Positions 35,934 through 43,869 of a stretch of DNA of 64,000 nucleotides are shown here, in pieces; within the stretch, counting starts at the first letter, position 1, and each line of letters begins with the position of its first letter. The DNA is taken from contig NZ_CP092183.1 of NCBI RefSeq assembly GCF_023499255.1, positions 1,681,501-1,745,500 of the forward strand, in the 5' to 3' direction. The translations under genes and the position numbers were made by a program. The stretch is from Couchioplanes caeruleus. Lineage in GTDB: Bacteria; Actinomycetota; Actinomycetes; Mycobacteriales; Micromonosporaceae. The notes below the pieces were generated by a model that was not told the DNA's origin, did no database searches, and was given only the letters and a program-made list of their open reading frames with translations.

Positions 35934-36698
35934 GTGCGCGTCGACGTCATCTCCATCTTCCCGGAATACTTCTCGCCGCTGGACCTGTCGCTGGTCGGCA
36001 AGGCCCGGGGCACCGGGATCCTCGACCTGTCCGTGCACGATCTGCGGACGTGGACCTCCGACGTGCACCGCACCGTCGACGACACCCCGTACGGTGGCGG
36101 CCCCGGCATGGTCATGCGCCCCGAGCCGTGGGGCCAGGCGCTCGACGCGGTGACCACGGACGCCGCGACGCTCGTCGTGCCGTCCCCGGTCGGCAAGCCC
36201 TTCACCCAGGCCGACGCCGCCGCCCTCGCCGCGCTGCCTCATCTGATCTTCGCGTGCGGCCGCTACGAGGGCATCGACCAGCGGGTCCTCGACGACGCCA
36301 CGACCCGGATGCCGGTCCGCGAGATCTCCCTCGGCGACTACGTCCTGTTCGGCGGCGAGGTCGCGGTCATCGTGATCCTGGAGGCGGTCACGCGCCTGCT
36401 GCCCGGGGTGCTCGGCAACGCCGACTCGCTGACCGAGGAGTCGCACGCTGCGGGGTTGCTGGAGGCGCCGGTCTACACCAAGCCCGCGTCCTGGCGAGGC
36501 CTGGACGTACCGGAGATCCTGCGCTCCGGCGACCACGGCCGGATCGCGCGGTGGCGGCGGGCGCAGTCGTTGCTGCGGACGGCGTCCCGGCGGCCCGACC
36601 TGTTCGAGGCCTATCCCGCGGAGAAGCTCGACAAGAAGGACCGGGCCGCGCTCGAGGAGGGCGGATTTCGGATCCCGGGGCCGGGTGTGGCAAAGTAG
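35934..36698 (+). CDS. trmD: tRNA (guanine37-N1)-methyltransferase TrmD
   Basis: It methylates G37 next to the anticodon with SAM, preventing +1 frameshifts. A 254-residue SPOUT enzyme: [16 protein letters not shown] start, [24 protein letters not shown], and the trefoil-knot segment [16 protein letters not shown] followed by LLPGVLGN. The GTG start is 14 bases after rimM. Gene order matches the conserved rpsP-rimM-trmD-rplS block. Confidence 0.97.
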   Translation: MRVDVISIFPEYFSPLDLSLVGKARGTGILDLSVHDLRTWTSDVHRTVDDTPYGGGPGMVMRPEPWGQALDAVTTDAATLVVPSPVGKPFTQADAAALAALPHLIFACGRYEGIDQRVLDDATTRMPVREISLGDYVLFGGEVAVIVILEAVTRLLPGVLGNADSLTEESHAAGLLEAPVYTKPASWRGLDVPEILRSGDHGRIARWRRAQSLLRTASRRPDLFEAYPAEKLDKKDRAALEEGGFRIPGPGVAK

Positions 36699-36853
36699 GG
36701 AGGTTGCCGTTCGTCCCCACGCCGTGGCGGATGGACGAGGATCTTCCCAGCAGGCTGCCTAGCAGTTCGGGATGGCAGCAGTCCGGGGAGATCAGAATCA
36801 CCCATTCGCGCATCGAACTCCCGGTGCGCATTGAGTAGCACAAGGATGCAGCG

Positions 36854-37213
36854 ATGAACACGCTGGACGATCTCGACGCCCAGTCGCAGCGCACCGACAT
36901 TCCCGACTTCCGCGCCGGGGACACGCTCAAGGTCCACGCCCGGGTCGTCGAGGGCAACCGCTCCCGCGTCCAGGTCTTCCAGGGCGTCGTGATCAGCCGC
37001 CAGGGCGGTGGCCTGCGGGAGACCTTCAAGGTCCGCAAGATCAGCTTTGGCGTCGGCGTGGAGCGGACGTACCCGCTCAACAGCCCGGTGATCGACCGCA
37101 TCGAGGTCGTGACCCGCGGCGACGTGCGTCGCGCGAAGCTCTACTACCTGCGCGAGCTCCGCGGCAAGAAGGCCAAGATCAAGGAGCTCCGCGAGAAGCA
37201 GACCGTCAGCTGA
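36854..37213 (+). CDS. rplS: 50S ribosomal protein bL19
   Basis: A large-subunit protein at the subunit interface. The 119-residue product matches the family in length and sequence ([63 protein letters not shown]). It lies 155 bases after trmD. That gap could carry its own leader, but I see no structure in it that I can name. Confidence 0.97.
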   Translation: MNTLDDLDAQSQRTDIPDFRAGDTLKVHARVVEGNRSRVQVFQGVVISRQGGGLRETFKVRKISFGVGVERTYPLNSPVIDRIEVVTRGDVRRAKLYYLRELRGKKAKIKELREKQTVS

Positions 37214-37246
37214 ACCCCGTGCCGGTCCGAGCCGTATTCACTCGGA

Positions 37247-37276
37247 CTGACGTTTGCTGCGTGGGCGAACTACGCT
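37247..37276 (+). promoter_or_regulatory. Likely lepB promoter
   Basis: CTGACG (37247-37252) and TACGCT (37271-37276) are separated by 18 bases. They precede the leader hairpin and the first signal peptidase gene. Matches to consensus are moderate. Confidence 0.4.
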
Positions 37277-37336
37277 TGCGCCAGTGACGGATGGGATCAG
37301 CGCCGGCACGGCGATCGCCGCGCCGGTAGGCCATTC

Positions 37337-37385
37337 GCACTACCGCCCGACAGCGCCCCGCAAGGCGCCGGCCGGGCGGTAGTGC
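37337..37385 (+). promoter_or_regulatory. Two-tier hairpin in the lepB leader
   Basis: A perfect 13-bp outer stem (37337-37349 with 37373-37385) encloses a 5-bp inner stem (37353-37357 with 37364-37368). It lies between rplS and lepB without a T-run. It could terminate rplS transcripts or act in the lepB 5' leader. Confidence 0.55.
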
Positions 37386-37431
37386 TGTATCCGGGGCGGG
37401 TCGGCCCGGACGGCGGCGGGAGAAACGTAGC

Positions 37432-38325
37432 GTGGAACCGATGCAGGGCTACCGGGGCACCTCCTCCGGGCGGCGCCGCGGGCGGGTGATCCGGCGCAAG
37501 GAGATGCCGCTGTGGCAGGAGCTCCCGCTGCTGCTCGTGGTGGCCTTCTGCCTGGCCGTGCTCATCCGTACCTTTCTGGTCCAGGCGTTCTTCATCCCGT
37601 CCGGCTCGATGGAGAACACGCTGCTGGTCGGCGACCGGGTTCTGGTCAACAAGGTCGTCTACGACATGCGCGACCCGATCCGCGGCGAGATCGTGGTGTT
37701 CCGCGGCACCGACAACTGGGCCCCCGAACAGCCCACGCAGCCCGTCAGCAACACCTTCGGCGCCAAGCTCGGCCGCACGATCGGCGACCTCGTCGGCGTC
37801 AGCCGCCCGGGGGAACGCGACTTCATCAAGCGGGTCATCGGGCTCCCCGGCGACAAAGTGGCGTGCTGCGACGAGAAGGGCCGCATCACCGTCAACGGCG
37901 AGCCGATCGACGAGCCGTACGTCGAGGAGAACTCGCCGCTCGACCAGCCGCCCAACCCGCGCCAATGCAGCAGCCGGCGCTTCGCCGAGGTGACCGTCCC
38001 CGCGGGTGAGATGTTTGTCATGGGCGACCACCGGCTCGTGTCCCAGGACGCGCGCTGCCAGGGCCCGGTGCCGATCGACAACGTGATCGGGCGGGCGTTC
38101 GTCGTCGTGTGGCCCACCAGCCGCTTCACCAGCCTCACTGTTCCCGACAACTGGAAGGCGTATGCGGCCGCGCACCCCGTCGGGGCCGCTCCGCTCGGCG
38201 CCGAACCGGCCCGTGGGCCCGATCCGGTCACCACGACGGCAATGCTGCCGTTCCTCTTAAGTGTCGGCGTATCCGCGCGTTCCGGACTGTGGTTACGGCC
38301 GCGGCGACGTAGGCTCCGTTCGTGA
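37432..38325 (+). CDS. lepB: Signal peptidase I (first copy)
   Basis: A membrane serine protease that removes Sec and Tat signal peptides. The 297-residue product has one N-terminal membrane helix (about residues 31-52), the nucleophile in PSGSMENTL (Ser59), LVGDRVLVNK, the general-base Lys in RDFIKRVIGLPGD, and box E MGDHR. A Cys-containing insert (NPRQCSSRR) precedes the last motif, and the C-terminal 50 residues are low-complexity and basic. GTG 37432 and ATG 37441 are alternative starts. It overlaps the second copy by 4 bases. Confidence 0.95.
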   Translation: MEPMQGYRGTSSGRRRGRVIRRKEMPLWQELPLLLVVAFCLAVLIRTFLVQAFFIPSGSMENTLLVGDRVLVNKVVYDMRDPIRGEIVVFRGTDNWAPEQPTQPVSNTFGAKLGRTIGDLVGVSRPGERDFIKRVIGLPGDKVACCDEKGRITVNGEPIDEPYVEENSPLDQPPNPRQCSSRRFAEVTVPAGEMFVMGDHRLVSQDARCQGPVPIDNVIGRAFVVVWPTSRFTSLTVPDNWKAYAAAHPVGAAPLGAEPARGPDPVTTTAMLPFLLSVGVSARSGLWLRPRRRRLRS

Positions 38326-38972
38326 TTGACGAGCAGACCGGCGAGAAGCGCCGTGGGTCCTTCTGGCGCGAGCTGCCCATCCTGCTGGGCGTGGCGATCC
38401 TCGTCGCCTTTCTGGTGCGCGCCTTCGTCCTGCAGACCTTCTACATCCCGTCGCCGTCGATGGAGCACACGCTCAACATCTGGGACCGGGTGCTGGTCAA
38501 CAAGCTCGTGTACGACTTCCGCGACCCCCGTCGCGGCGAGATCATCGTCTTCAAGGCGCCGACGGACTGGCAGAGCGGCACCGAGGGCGAGGACTTCATC
38601 AAGCGCATCATCGGCGTCGGCGGCGACCACCTGGTCTGCTGCGACGCCCAGCAGCGCCTGATGGTCAACGGCCACTCGCTCGACGAGCCGTACATCTACA
38701 AGGACGAGCAGGGCAACCAGGACCCGGCCGCCGACGAGCCGTTCGACATCACCGTGCCGAAAGGCCGGCTCTGGGTGATGGGTGACCACCGCTCCGCCTC
38801 CGGTGACTCCCTGGAGCACTGGGAGCAGACGGAGAACATCGAGGAGGCCACGATCAAGGCCGACTCCGTGGTCGGGCGCGCCTTCACCATCTTCTGGCCG
38901 GTCAACCGCGCCACCTGGCTGCCCGTGCCCGACCAGTTCGACGCCATCCCGGACGCGGCGCCCGCGAAGTAG
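38322..38972 (+). CDS. lepB: Signal peptidase I (second copy)
   Basis: A second, shorter (216-residue) type I signal peptidase in tandem. Membrane helix at about residues 18-38, nucleophile in PSPSMEHTL (Ser46), Lys in GEDFIKRIIGVGGD, and MGDHR box. It begins at a GTG that overlaps the first lepB stop. A TAGGCT element ends exactly 6 bases upstream, so it may also have its own leaderless promoter. Tandem signal peptidases are common in filamentous actinobacteria, possibly with different substrate sets. Confidence 0.95.
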   Translation: MIDEQTGEKRRGSFWRELPILLGVAILVAFLVRAFVLQTFYIPSPSMEHTLNIWDRVLVNKLVYDFRDPRRGEIIVFKAPTDWQSGTEGEDFIKRIIGVGGDHLVCCDAQQRLMVNGHSLDEPYIYKDEQGNQDPAADEPFDITVPKGRLWVMGDHRSASGDSLEHWEQTENIEEATIKADSVVGRAFTIFWPVNRATWLPVPDQFDAIPDAAPAK

Positions 38973-39025
38973 GCCCGGGCCGGACCCCGGGTCAAGATCG
39001 ACGCCCGGCGCAATAGGCTGGGCGG

Positions 39026-39499
39026 GTGACGTACATCGACCGGCGCGCCGCACGGGTGCTCCTGATCGACGCCGCCGGGCGCGCGTTGCTGCTGCACGGC
39101 GGCGACCCGGCCCAGCCCGGCCGGCTTTGGTGGCTCACGCCCGGCGGCGGCCTCCACGACGGCGAGACACCCGCTCAGGGGGCCGCACGGGAGCTGTTCG
39201 AGGAGACCGGCCTGCGGGTGGACCCCGCCGAGCTCGGCGAGCCGGTGCACAGCGAGGTGACCGAGTTCAGCTTCAACGCCCGGCTGTACCGGCAGGAGCA
39301 GGACTTTTTCGCGTACCGGCCGCCGGAATGGACCATCGACGACACCGGTCTCGACGCCGACGAGCGCCACAGCATCATCGGGCACCGCTGGTGGACCATC
39401 GCCGAGATCGAGGCCGCGGACGAGGAGATCTACCCGGCCGGGCTCGCGGAACTGCTGCGGCGGTGCGCGGCCCAGGGCGTACCGTCGGGAGGTTTCTGA
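39026..39499 (+). CDS. NUDIX hydrolase
   Basis: A 157-residue Mg-dependent hydrolase of nucleoside-diphosphate-linked compounds. The complete Nudix box runs from residue 41 to 63, with GGLHDGE followed by RELFEETG. The aromatic stretch WTIDDTGLDADE and GHRWWTIAEI are typical of the family's C-terminal half. Substrate not determinable. TAGGCT lies exactly 6 bases before the GTG, suggesting a leaderless transcript. The stop overlaps rnhB by one base. Confidence 0.9.
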   Translation: MTYIDRRAARVLLIDAAGRALLLHGGDPAQPGRLWWLTPGGGLHDGETPAQGAARELFEETGLRVDPAELGEPVHSEVTEFSFNARLYRQEQDFFAYRPPEWTIDDTGLDADERHSIIGHRWWTIAEIEAADEEIYPAGLAELLRRCAAQGVPSGGF

Positions 39500-40374
39500 T
39501 GCTCGCTCCGCCACGCACCGTCGTCCGCCGCGAAGGCGGCCTCTACGCCCTGGAGCGGGCGCTGCAGCGCCGGGGTTTCCGCAACGTGGCCGGCGCCGAC
39601 GAGGCCGGCCGCGGCGCCTGCGCCGGGCCGCTCGTGGCCGGCGCGGTCATCCTGCCCGAGGGCCGGCGCGGCGAGATCGACGAGCTCGCCGACTCCAAGC
39701 TCCTCACCCCGGCGGCGCGCGAACGCGTCTACGACGAGGTCGTCAAGCGCGCCCTGACCTGGTCCGTCGTGATCGTCCCGCCGGCCGAGGTCGACGCCCG
39801 CGGCCTGCACGTCTGCAACCTGGCCGCGATGCGCCGCGCGCTGGCCTCGCTGACCACCATCCCGGACTACGTGCTCACCGACGGTTTCCCGGTCGACGGC
39901 CTCGGCGCACCCGGCCTCGCGGTCTGGAAGGGCGACCGCGTCGCGGCGTGCGTCGCGGCGGCCAGCGTGCTGGCCAAGGTCACCCGGGACCGGCTGATGG
40001 TCGAGCTGGACGGGCAGTTCCCGGACTACGGGTTCGCGGTGCACAAGGGCTACATCACCGACGAGCACAGCGCCGCCCTGAGCGCCCACGGGCCGTGCGT
40101 GGAGCACCGGTTCTCATATGTGAACGTGGCGACGGCATCCGGGCGGGTGAACCGGCCGCCGCGGGCCCGGCGGCCCGCTCCCGTTCCGGCGGCGCCGTCG
40201 CTCTTCGACGCCCCGCTCGACGGCGCCTCGATCGCCGGCTCGGGTGGCGCTTCCGCCGAGCCGCTGATGCTGGAGGCCGCGCTGGAGGGTACCGTCGGCG
40301 TGGCGTCGGGCGAGCAGCCTCGGCCGCCGGTGCCGGTGGGGGAAGATGAGGCCATGGAGGGCGAGAAGCGATGA
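39499..40374 (+). CDS. rnhB: Ribonuclease HII
   Basis: It cuts RNA in RNA-DNA hybrids and at single misincorporated ribonucleotides. A 291-residue protein with catalytic residues in GADEAGRG (Asp34, Glu35), DGFPVDG, and SVLAKVTRDRLM. HKGYITDEHSAAL completes the family pattern. The C-terminal 80 residues (from about 210) are a low-complexity Ala/Pro/Gly extension absent from E. coli RnhB. It is coupled to the NUDIX gene (one-base overlap) and to the following DUF2469 gene (4-base overlap). Confidence 0.96.
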   Translation: MLAPPRTVVRREGGLYALERALQRRGFRNVAGADEAGRGACAGPLVAGAVILPEGRRGEIDELADSKLLTPAARERVYDEVVKRALTWSVVIVPPAEVDARGLHVCNLAAMRRALASLTTIPDYVLTDGFPVDGLGAPGLAVWKGDRVAACVAAASVLAKVTRDRLMVELDGQFPDYGFAVHKGYITDEHSAALSAHGPCVEHRFSYVNVATASGRVNRPPRARRPAPVPAAPSLFDAPLDGASIAGSGGASAEPLMLEAALEGTVGVASGEQPRPPVPVGEDEAMEGEKR

Positions 40375-40694
40375 GCGCAGAGGATCTCGAGAAGTACGAG
40401 ACCGAGATGGAGCTGCAGCTCTACCGGGAGTACCGCGACATCGTCCGCCAGTTCTCGTACGTGGTGGAGACGGAACGCCGCTTCTACCTGGCCAACCAGG
40501 TGGATCTGCACGTGCGTAACTCGGACGGCGAGGTCTACTTCGAGGTGGAGATGCACGACGCGTGGGTCTGGGACATGTACCGCCCCGCCCGCTTCGTGAA
40601 GAACGTCCGCGTGATGACCTTCAAGGACGTCAACGTCGAGGAGCTCGAGAAGCCCGACATCTCCCTGCCGGACGACGCCGGCTTCGGCGGCTAG
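40371..40694 (+). CDS. DUF2469 protein
   Basis: A 107-residue conserved actinobacterial protein (the Rv2901c type) encoded directly after rnhB, as in mycobacteria. The sequence begins MSAEDLEKYETEMELQLYRE and contains DGEVYFEVEMHDAWVWDMYRPARF, which is highly characteristic. It is acidic and soluble, with no known function. It overlaps rnhB by 4 bases. Confidence 0.93.
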   Translation: MSAEDLEKYETEMELQLYREYRDIVRQFSYVVETERRFYLANQVDLHVRNSDGEVYFEVEMHDAWVWDMYRPARFVKNVRVMTFKDVNVEELEKPDISLPDDAGFGG

Positions 40695-40697
40695 AGG

Positions 40698-40706
40698 TTA
40701 TCCACA
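40698..40706 (+). other. Perfect DnaA-box sequence
   Basis: TTATCCACA, an exact match to the DnaA box, directly after the DUF2469 stop. A second exact copy lies on the other strand at 52650-52658. Single boxes away from oriC can titrate DnaA or regulate transcription. No cluster is present, so this is not an origin. Confidence 0.5.
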
Positions 40707-40740
40707 GGCCTTCCGCGGCAACCGCGGCGGATCCGGCACG

Positions 40741-41187
40741 ATGCCGGGCATGGCTCTCCTGCTGTCGCTCCTGCTGTCCCTGACCGCCACGTGGCCGGTC
40801 GCCGACCCCCAGGTGACCCGCCGCTTCGACCCGCCGCCGCACCCGTGGCAGGCCGGCCACCGCGGCGTCGACCTGGCGGCGCCGCCGGGCACCCCGGTCC
40901 GGGCCGCGGCGGCGGGCACGATCGTCTTCGTCGGCCGGATCGCCGGGCGGGGAGTGGTGAGCGTCGCCCACCCCGGCGGGCTGCGCACGACGTACGAGCC
41001 GGTGTCCGCGGGACCGCTGCACGTCGGCGACCCGGTCGCGGCCGGGCAGCAGCTCGGCACGCTGGCACCGGGGCATCCCGGATGCCCGTCCCCGGCCTGC
41101 CTGCACTGGGGACTGCGGCGCGGTGACGACTACCTCGACCCGCTGACCCTGCTCGGCGCCGGGCGGGTCCGCCTGCTCCCGCTGTGA
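40741..41187 (+). CDS. M23-family (LytM-like) peptidase, secreted
   Basis: A 148-residue exported protein with a signal peptide (MALLLSLLLSLTATWPVA, start probably ATG 40750) followed by a single LytM domain. The Zn-ligand pair HRGVDLAAP (His and Asp) is intact. The usual HxH motif near the end reads CLHWGL, so the first His is Cys while the second is kept. Similar CLHWG motifs occur in actinobacterial relatives, so it may be a subfamily trait. Role: peptidoglycan cross-link cleavage or, if inactive, regulation. Confidence 0.88.
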   Translation: MPGMALLLSLLLSLTATWPVADPQVTRRFDPPPHPWQAGHRGVDLAAPPGTPVRAAAAGTIVFVGRIAGRGVVSVAHPGGLRTTYEPVSAGPLHVGDPVAAGQQLGTLAPGHPGCPSPACLHWGLRRGDDYLDPLTLLGAGRVRLLPL

Positions 41188-41192
41188 TCCGC

Positions 41193-42377
41193 CTACTCGT
41201 CGGCGAGCAGCTCGGGCAGGCGTTCCGCGAGGCGGTCGTATTCCTCCGCACGGTTGTAGACCTGGGCGCTCAGCCGCAGCCACCCGCGGCCGCCCCACGC
41301 GTTCACCGCCACCTCGGTCGCCAGCTTCTCCGCGATGCGCTGGCGCAGCAGCTGCGCCTCCGGCTGCGTCGTCGCGGTGCCGGCCGGCAGCGGCAGGATC
41401 CGCATCGAGGCCTCCGCCGCACCCGGGTCCGGCAGGTCGGCGGGCGCGAGGCCGAGGGCCTCGCCGACAACCCGCTGACCGTACGCCGCCAGCGCCGCAT
41501 TGTGCCGTCGCACGGCGTCCACACCCAGCGTGCGCATCGTGAACAGCCCGGTGGGAGCGGCGAGCCACGGGCTGTAGTCCACCGTCCCCTGGAATTCCAC
41601 CGACAGCGGGAAGCCGGCGTCCTGCTCCCACGACACCACCAGCGGCTCCACGCGCCGGCGCCAGGCCGGCGCCACCACCAGCAGCGCGGTTCCGCGCGGC
41701 GCGTACGCCCACTTGTGCAGGTTGCCCACCCAGAAGTCGGCGCCGATCCGGTCCACCTCGACCGGCAGCATGCCCGGCACGTGCGCGGCGTCGACGAACA
41801 CCGGAATCTCGTGCGCCCGGGCGGCGGCTGCGATCTCCGCCACCGGCAGCACCTTCGCGGTCGGCGACGTCACCTGGTCGACCATGACCAGCTTCGTCTT
41901 CCCCGGCCGCAGCGCCCCGCGGATCCGGGACACGATCTCGGCGTCGCCCGCGTCCAAGGGCAACGCCACGGTCCGCGCGGTGGCGCCGTCCCGCCGGCAC
42001 TGCCGCCGGGTCGCCAGCGCGTTCGAGCCGTACCCGTGATCGGTGAGCAGCACCTCGTCGCCCGGCTGCAGCCGCAGCGACTGCAACACCAGCGAGACGC
42101 CCGCGGTGGTGTTGGGCACGAGCGCGCTGCCCTCCGGGTCCGCGCCCAGGAACTGCGCCAGATGACGTCGGGTGTGGACGATCCGCTCGATGATCCCCGG
42201 CGCGGCGAAGAACGACATCGGGTTGCGCTCGACCTCGTCACGCAGCCGCTGCTGGGCCCGCTGCACGCCGATCGGCACGGCCCCGAACGAGCCGTGGTTC
42301 AGGTAGGCGGTGCCCGGATCGATCGAGAAGAGGAGCCGCGCTCCCGGAATGGGCGGGGGCGGATCTCCGGCGCTCAC
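41193..42377 (-). CDS. Class V aminotransferase-fold PLP enzyme
   Basis: A 394-residue PLP-dependent enzyme of the cysteine-desulfurase/isopenicillin-epimerase type. YLNHGSFGAVP at the N-terminus, VDAAHVPG with the PLP-binding Asp, and the Schiff-base Lys in GNLHKWAYAPRG are seen. The long GxxP spacing and NHGSFG resemble isopenicillin-N epimerase-like proteins in actinobacteria. The reaction is not determinable; desulfurase, epimerase and transaminase are all possible. The GTG start at 42377 is chosen by homology to the N-terminus. It is convergent with the M23 gene, 5 bases apart. Confidence 0.87.
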   Translation of the reverse strand: MSAGDPPPPIPGARLLFSIDPGTAYLNHGSFGAVPIGVQRAQQRLRDEVERNPMSFFAAPGIIERIVHTRRHLAQFLGADPEGSALVPNTTAGVSLVLQSLRLQPGDEVLLTDHGYGSNALATRRQCRRDGATARTVALPLDAGDAEIVSRIRGALRPGKTKLVMVDQVTSPTAKVLPVAEIAAAARAHEIPVFVDAAHVPGMLPVEVDRIGADFWVGNLHKWAYAPRGTALLVVAPAWRRRVEPLVVSWEQDAGFPLSVEFQGTVDYSPWLAAPTGLFTMRTLGVDAVRRHNAALAAYGQRVVGEALGLAPADLPDPGAAEASMRILPLPAGTATTQPEAQLLRQRIAEKLATEVAVNAWGGRGWLRLSAQVYNRAEEYDRLAERLPELLADE

Positions 42378-42441
42378 GCTGCGATCGTACGCGACGAAGC
42401 GGCTGACCTCGCGAATCTTTCTCTTTTCCCGGCCGGCACGG

Positions 42442-43362
42442 TCACGCCCGCGGGTGGGCCTGCTCGAACGCCGCCCGCAGCCGCTCCGTCGACACGTGCG
42501 TGTAGATCTGCGTGCTCGACAGCGACGAATGACCCAGCAGATCCTGCACGGCCCGCAGATCCGCGCCGCCGTCCACCAGGTGCGTGGCCGCCGAGTGGCG
42601 CAGGTCGTGCGGGCTGGTGTGCGGCAGCCCCGCGGACAGGGCGGCGGCGCGCACGATCCGGCGTACGACCGTCTGCTGCAGGCGGCCACCGCGCGCGCCG
42701 AGGAACAGGGCGTCACCACTGGTCGCGTGCGCCAGCTTCGGGCGGCCGTGCGCGAGCCAGTCGTCGAGGGCGCGCTGGGCCGGCACGCCGTACGGGACAG
42801 CCCGCTCCTTGGCGCCTTTGCCGAACACGCGGACCAGCCGGCGGGCCTCGTCGACGTCGGCGATGTCCAGGCCGCAGAGCTCGCTCACCCGTACGCCCGT
42901 CGCGTAGAGCAGCTCGAGGACGGCCCGGTCGCGTACGCCATGCGGATCGGCCGCGGCGACGACCAGCTCGGCCGCCTGCTCGGCGCGCAACACCGACGGC
43001 AGATCGCGATGCCCCTTCGGACTGGCCAGCTGCGCCCCCACATCGGCGGCAGCCAACCCCTGCCGATGCGCCCAGGCGGTGAAGACCCGGGCGGCCGCGG
43101 CCCGCCGTGCCTGCGACGTCCGCGCGGCACCGCCGGCCATCCGCTCGGCCAGCCACCCCCGCAGCACGGCGATGTCAAGGTCGCCGGGCGTGCCACACCC
43201 GGCCCGAACGGCATGGTCGAGCAGCGACACCACATCCCCGACGTACGCCCGCACGGTATGAGCGGACCGGTTCTCGACGCGCGCCAGATGCAGGCCGAAC
43301 TCGTCGACGGCCTCGCGCATGGCGGGCGGCAACGCCTCGTGGGTCGCCCGGCTGCTCACCAC
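42442..43362 (-). CDS. xerC: Tyrosine recombinase XerC
   Basis: It resolves chromosome dimers with XerD at dif during division. A 306-residue tyrosine recombinase with an N-terminal SAM-like core-binding domain (about 15-110) and all six catalytic residues in sequence: Arg in TGVRVSEL, Lys in GKGAKERAV, His and Arg in HDLRHSAATH, His in LLGHSSLS, and the nucleophile Tyr in TQIYTHV. Its place near dprA in related genomes marks it as the host XerC and not a phage integrase. Here it borders the accessory segment. Confidence 0.94.
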   Translation of the reverse strand: MVSSRATHEALPPAMREAVDEFGLHLARVENRSAHTVRAYVGDVVSLLDHAVRAGCGTPGDLDIAVLRGWLAERMAGGAARTSQARRAAAARVFTAWAHRQGLAAADVGAQLASPKGHRDLPSVLRAEQAAELVVAAADPHGVRDRAVLELLYATGVRVSELCGLDIADVDEARRLVRVFGKGAKERAVPYGVPAQRALDDWLAHGRPKLAHATSGDALFLGARGGRLQQTVVRRIVRAAALSAGLPHTSPHDLRHSAATHLVDGGADLRAVQDLLGHSSLSSTQIYTHVSTERLRAAFEQAHPRA

Positions 43363-43419
43363 GTCCTCACCGACCGTCCACGGATCTCCGTTGCTCTCCC
43401 GATGACGGGGTTTCTCATC

Positions 43420-43645
43420 GCGGACCTCCGGCGCCGTCGGTGGTCGGGGCGCTCATCGCGCCGCGCCAGCCGTCCGCGAATGTCCGGTCTCGTGCCGGTG
43501 GGGCGCTCACTGCGGGCTCGCCGGCTGTCCGCGGATCTCCGGCGCTTCGCCGGTAAGGCGCTCTTGAGGCGTTCTGGACACTCTGCTGGCGAGCGCTCCG
43601 GGGTCGTTCTGGGCACTCTGCCGGTGGGGTGCTCTTGGAGCGTTC
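43420..43645. repeat. Degenerate tandem repeat, about 56-bp period
   Basis: Units beginning near 43420, 43476, 43531 and 43589 share blocks such as CTCCGGCGC, GCCGGTGGGG and GCGCTC with 55-58 base spacing. They fill most of the 507-base gap 43363-43869 between xerC and the next gene. No gene is supported in the gap. Confidence 0.5.
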
Positions 43646-43869
43646 CGCCGTTGGCGTGGATCCTCGAGGTGCCCGCACCGCTCGGGCGCGATCGCGGGCG
43701 CCGTGGCCATCCGGACCGCGCGCGGTCCGGCGGCGTCCCTCGGCTGCGCGGGTGGTCATCGGCATTGCTCCACGTGCCTATGATTCCCCATCAGGCCCGT
43801 TCTTTCGCTCCGGCGTCGCCGGGTCCGGGCAGTTCAGCGCCCGGATGGACGGGTCACGGGGGGAGCGAC

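Noticed and set aside
36699..36853. Hidden tRNA or known L19 leader motif between trmD and rplS
   Set aside because: No cloverleaf or invariant tRNA positions, and no structure that I can match to a described leader.
42310..43869. Upstream extension of the frame containing the DUF6636-like protein
   Set aside because: This part is antisense to xerC and then runs through the 56-bp repeats. A strong ribosome site and ATG at 43870 mark the real start.
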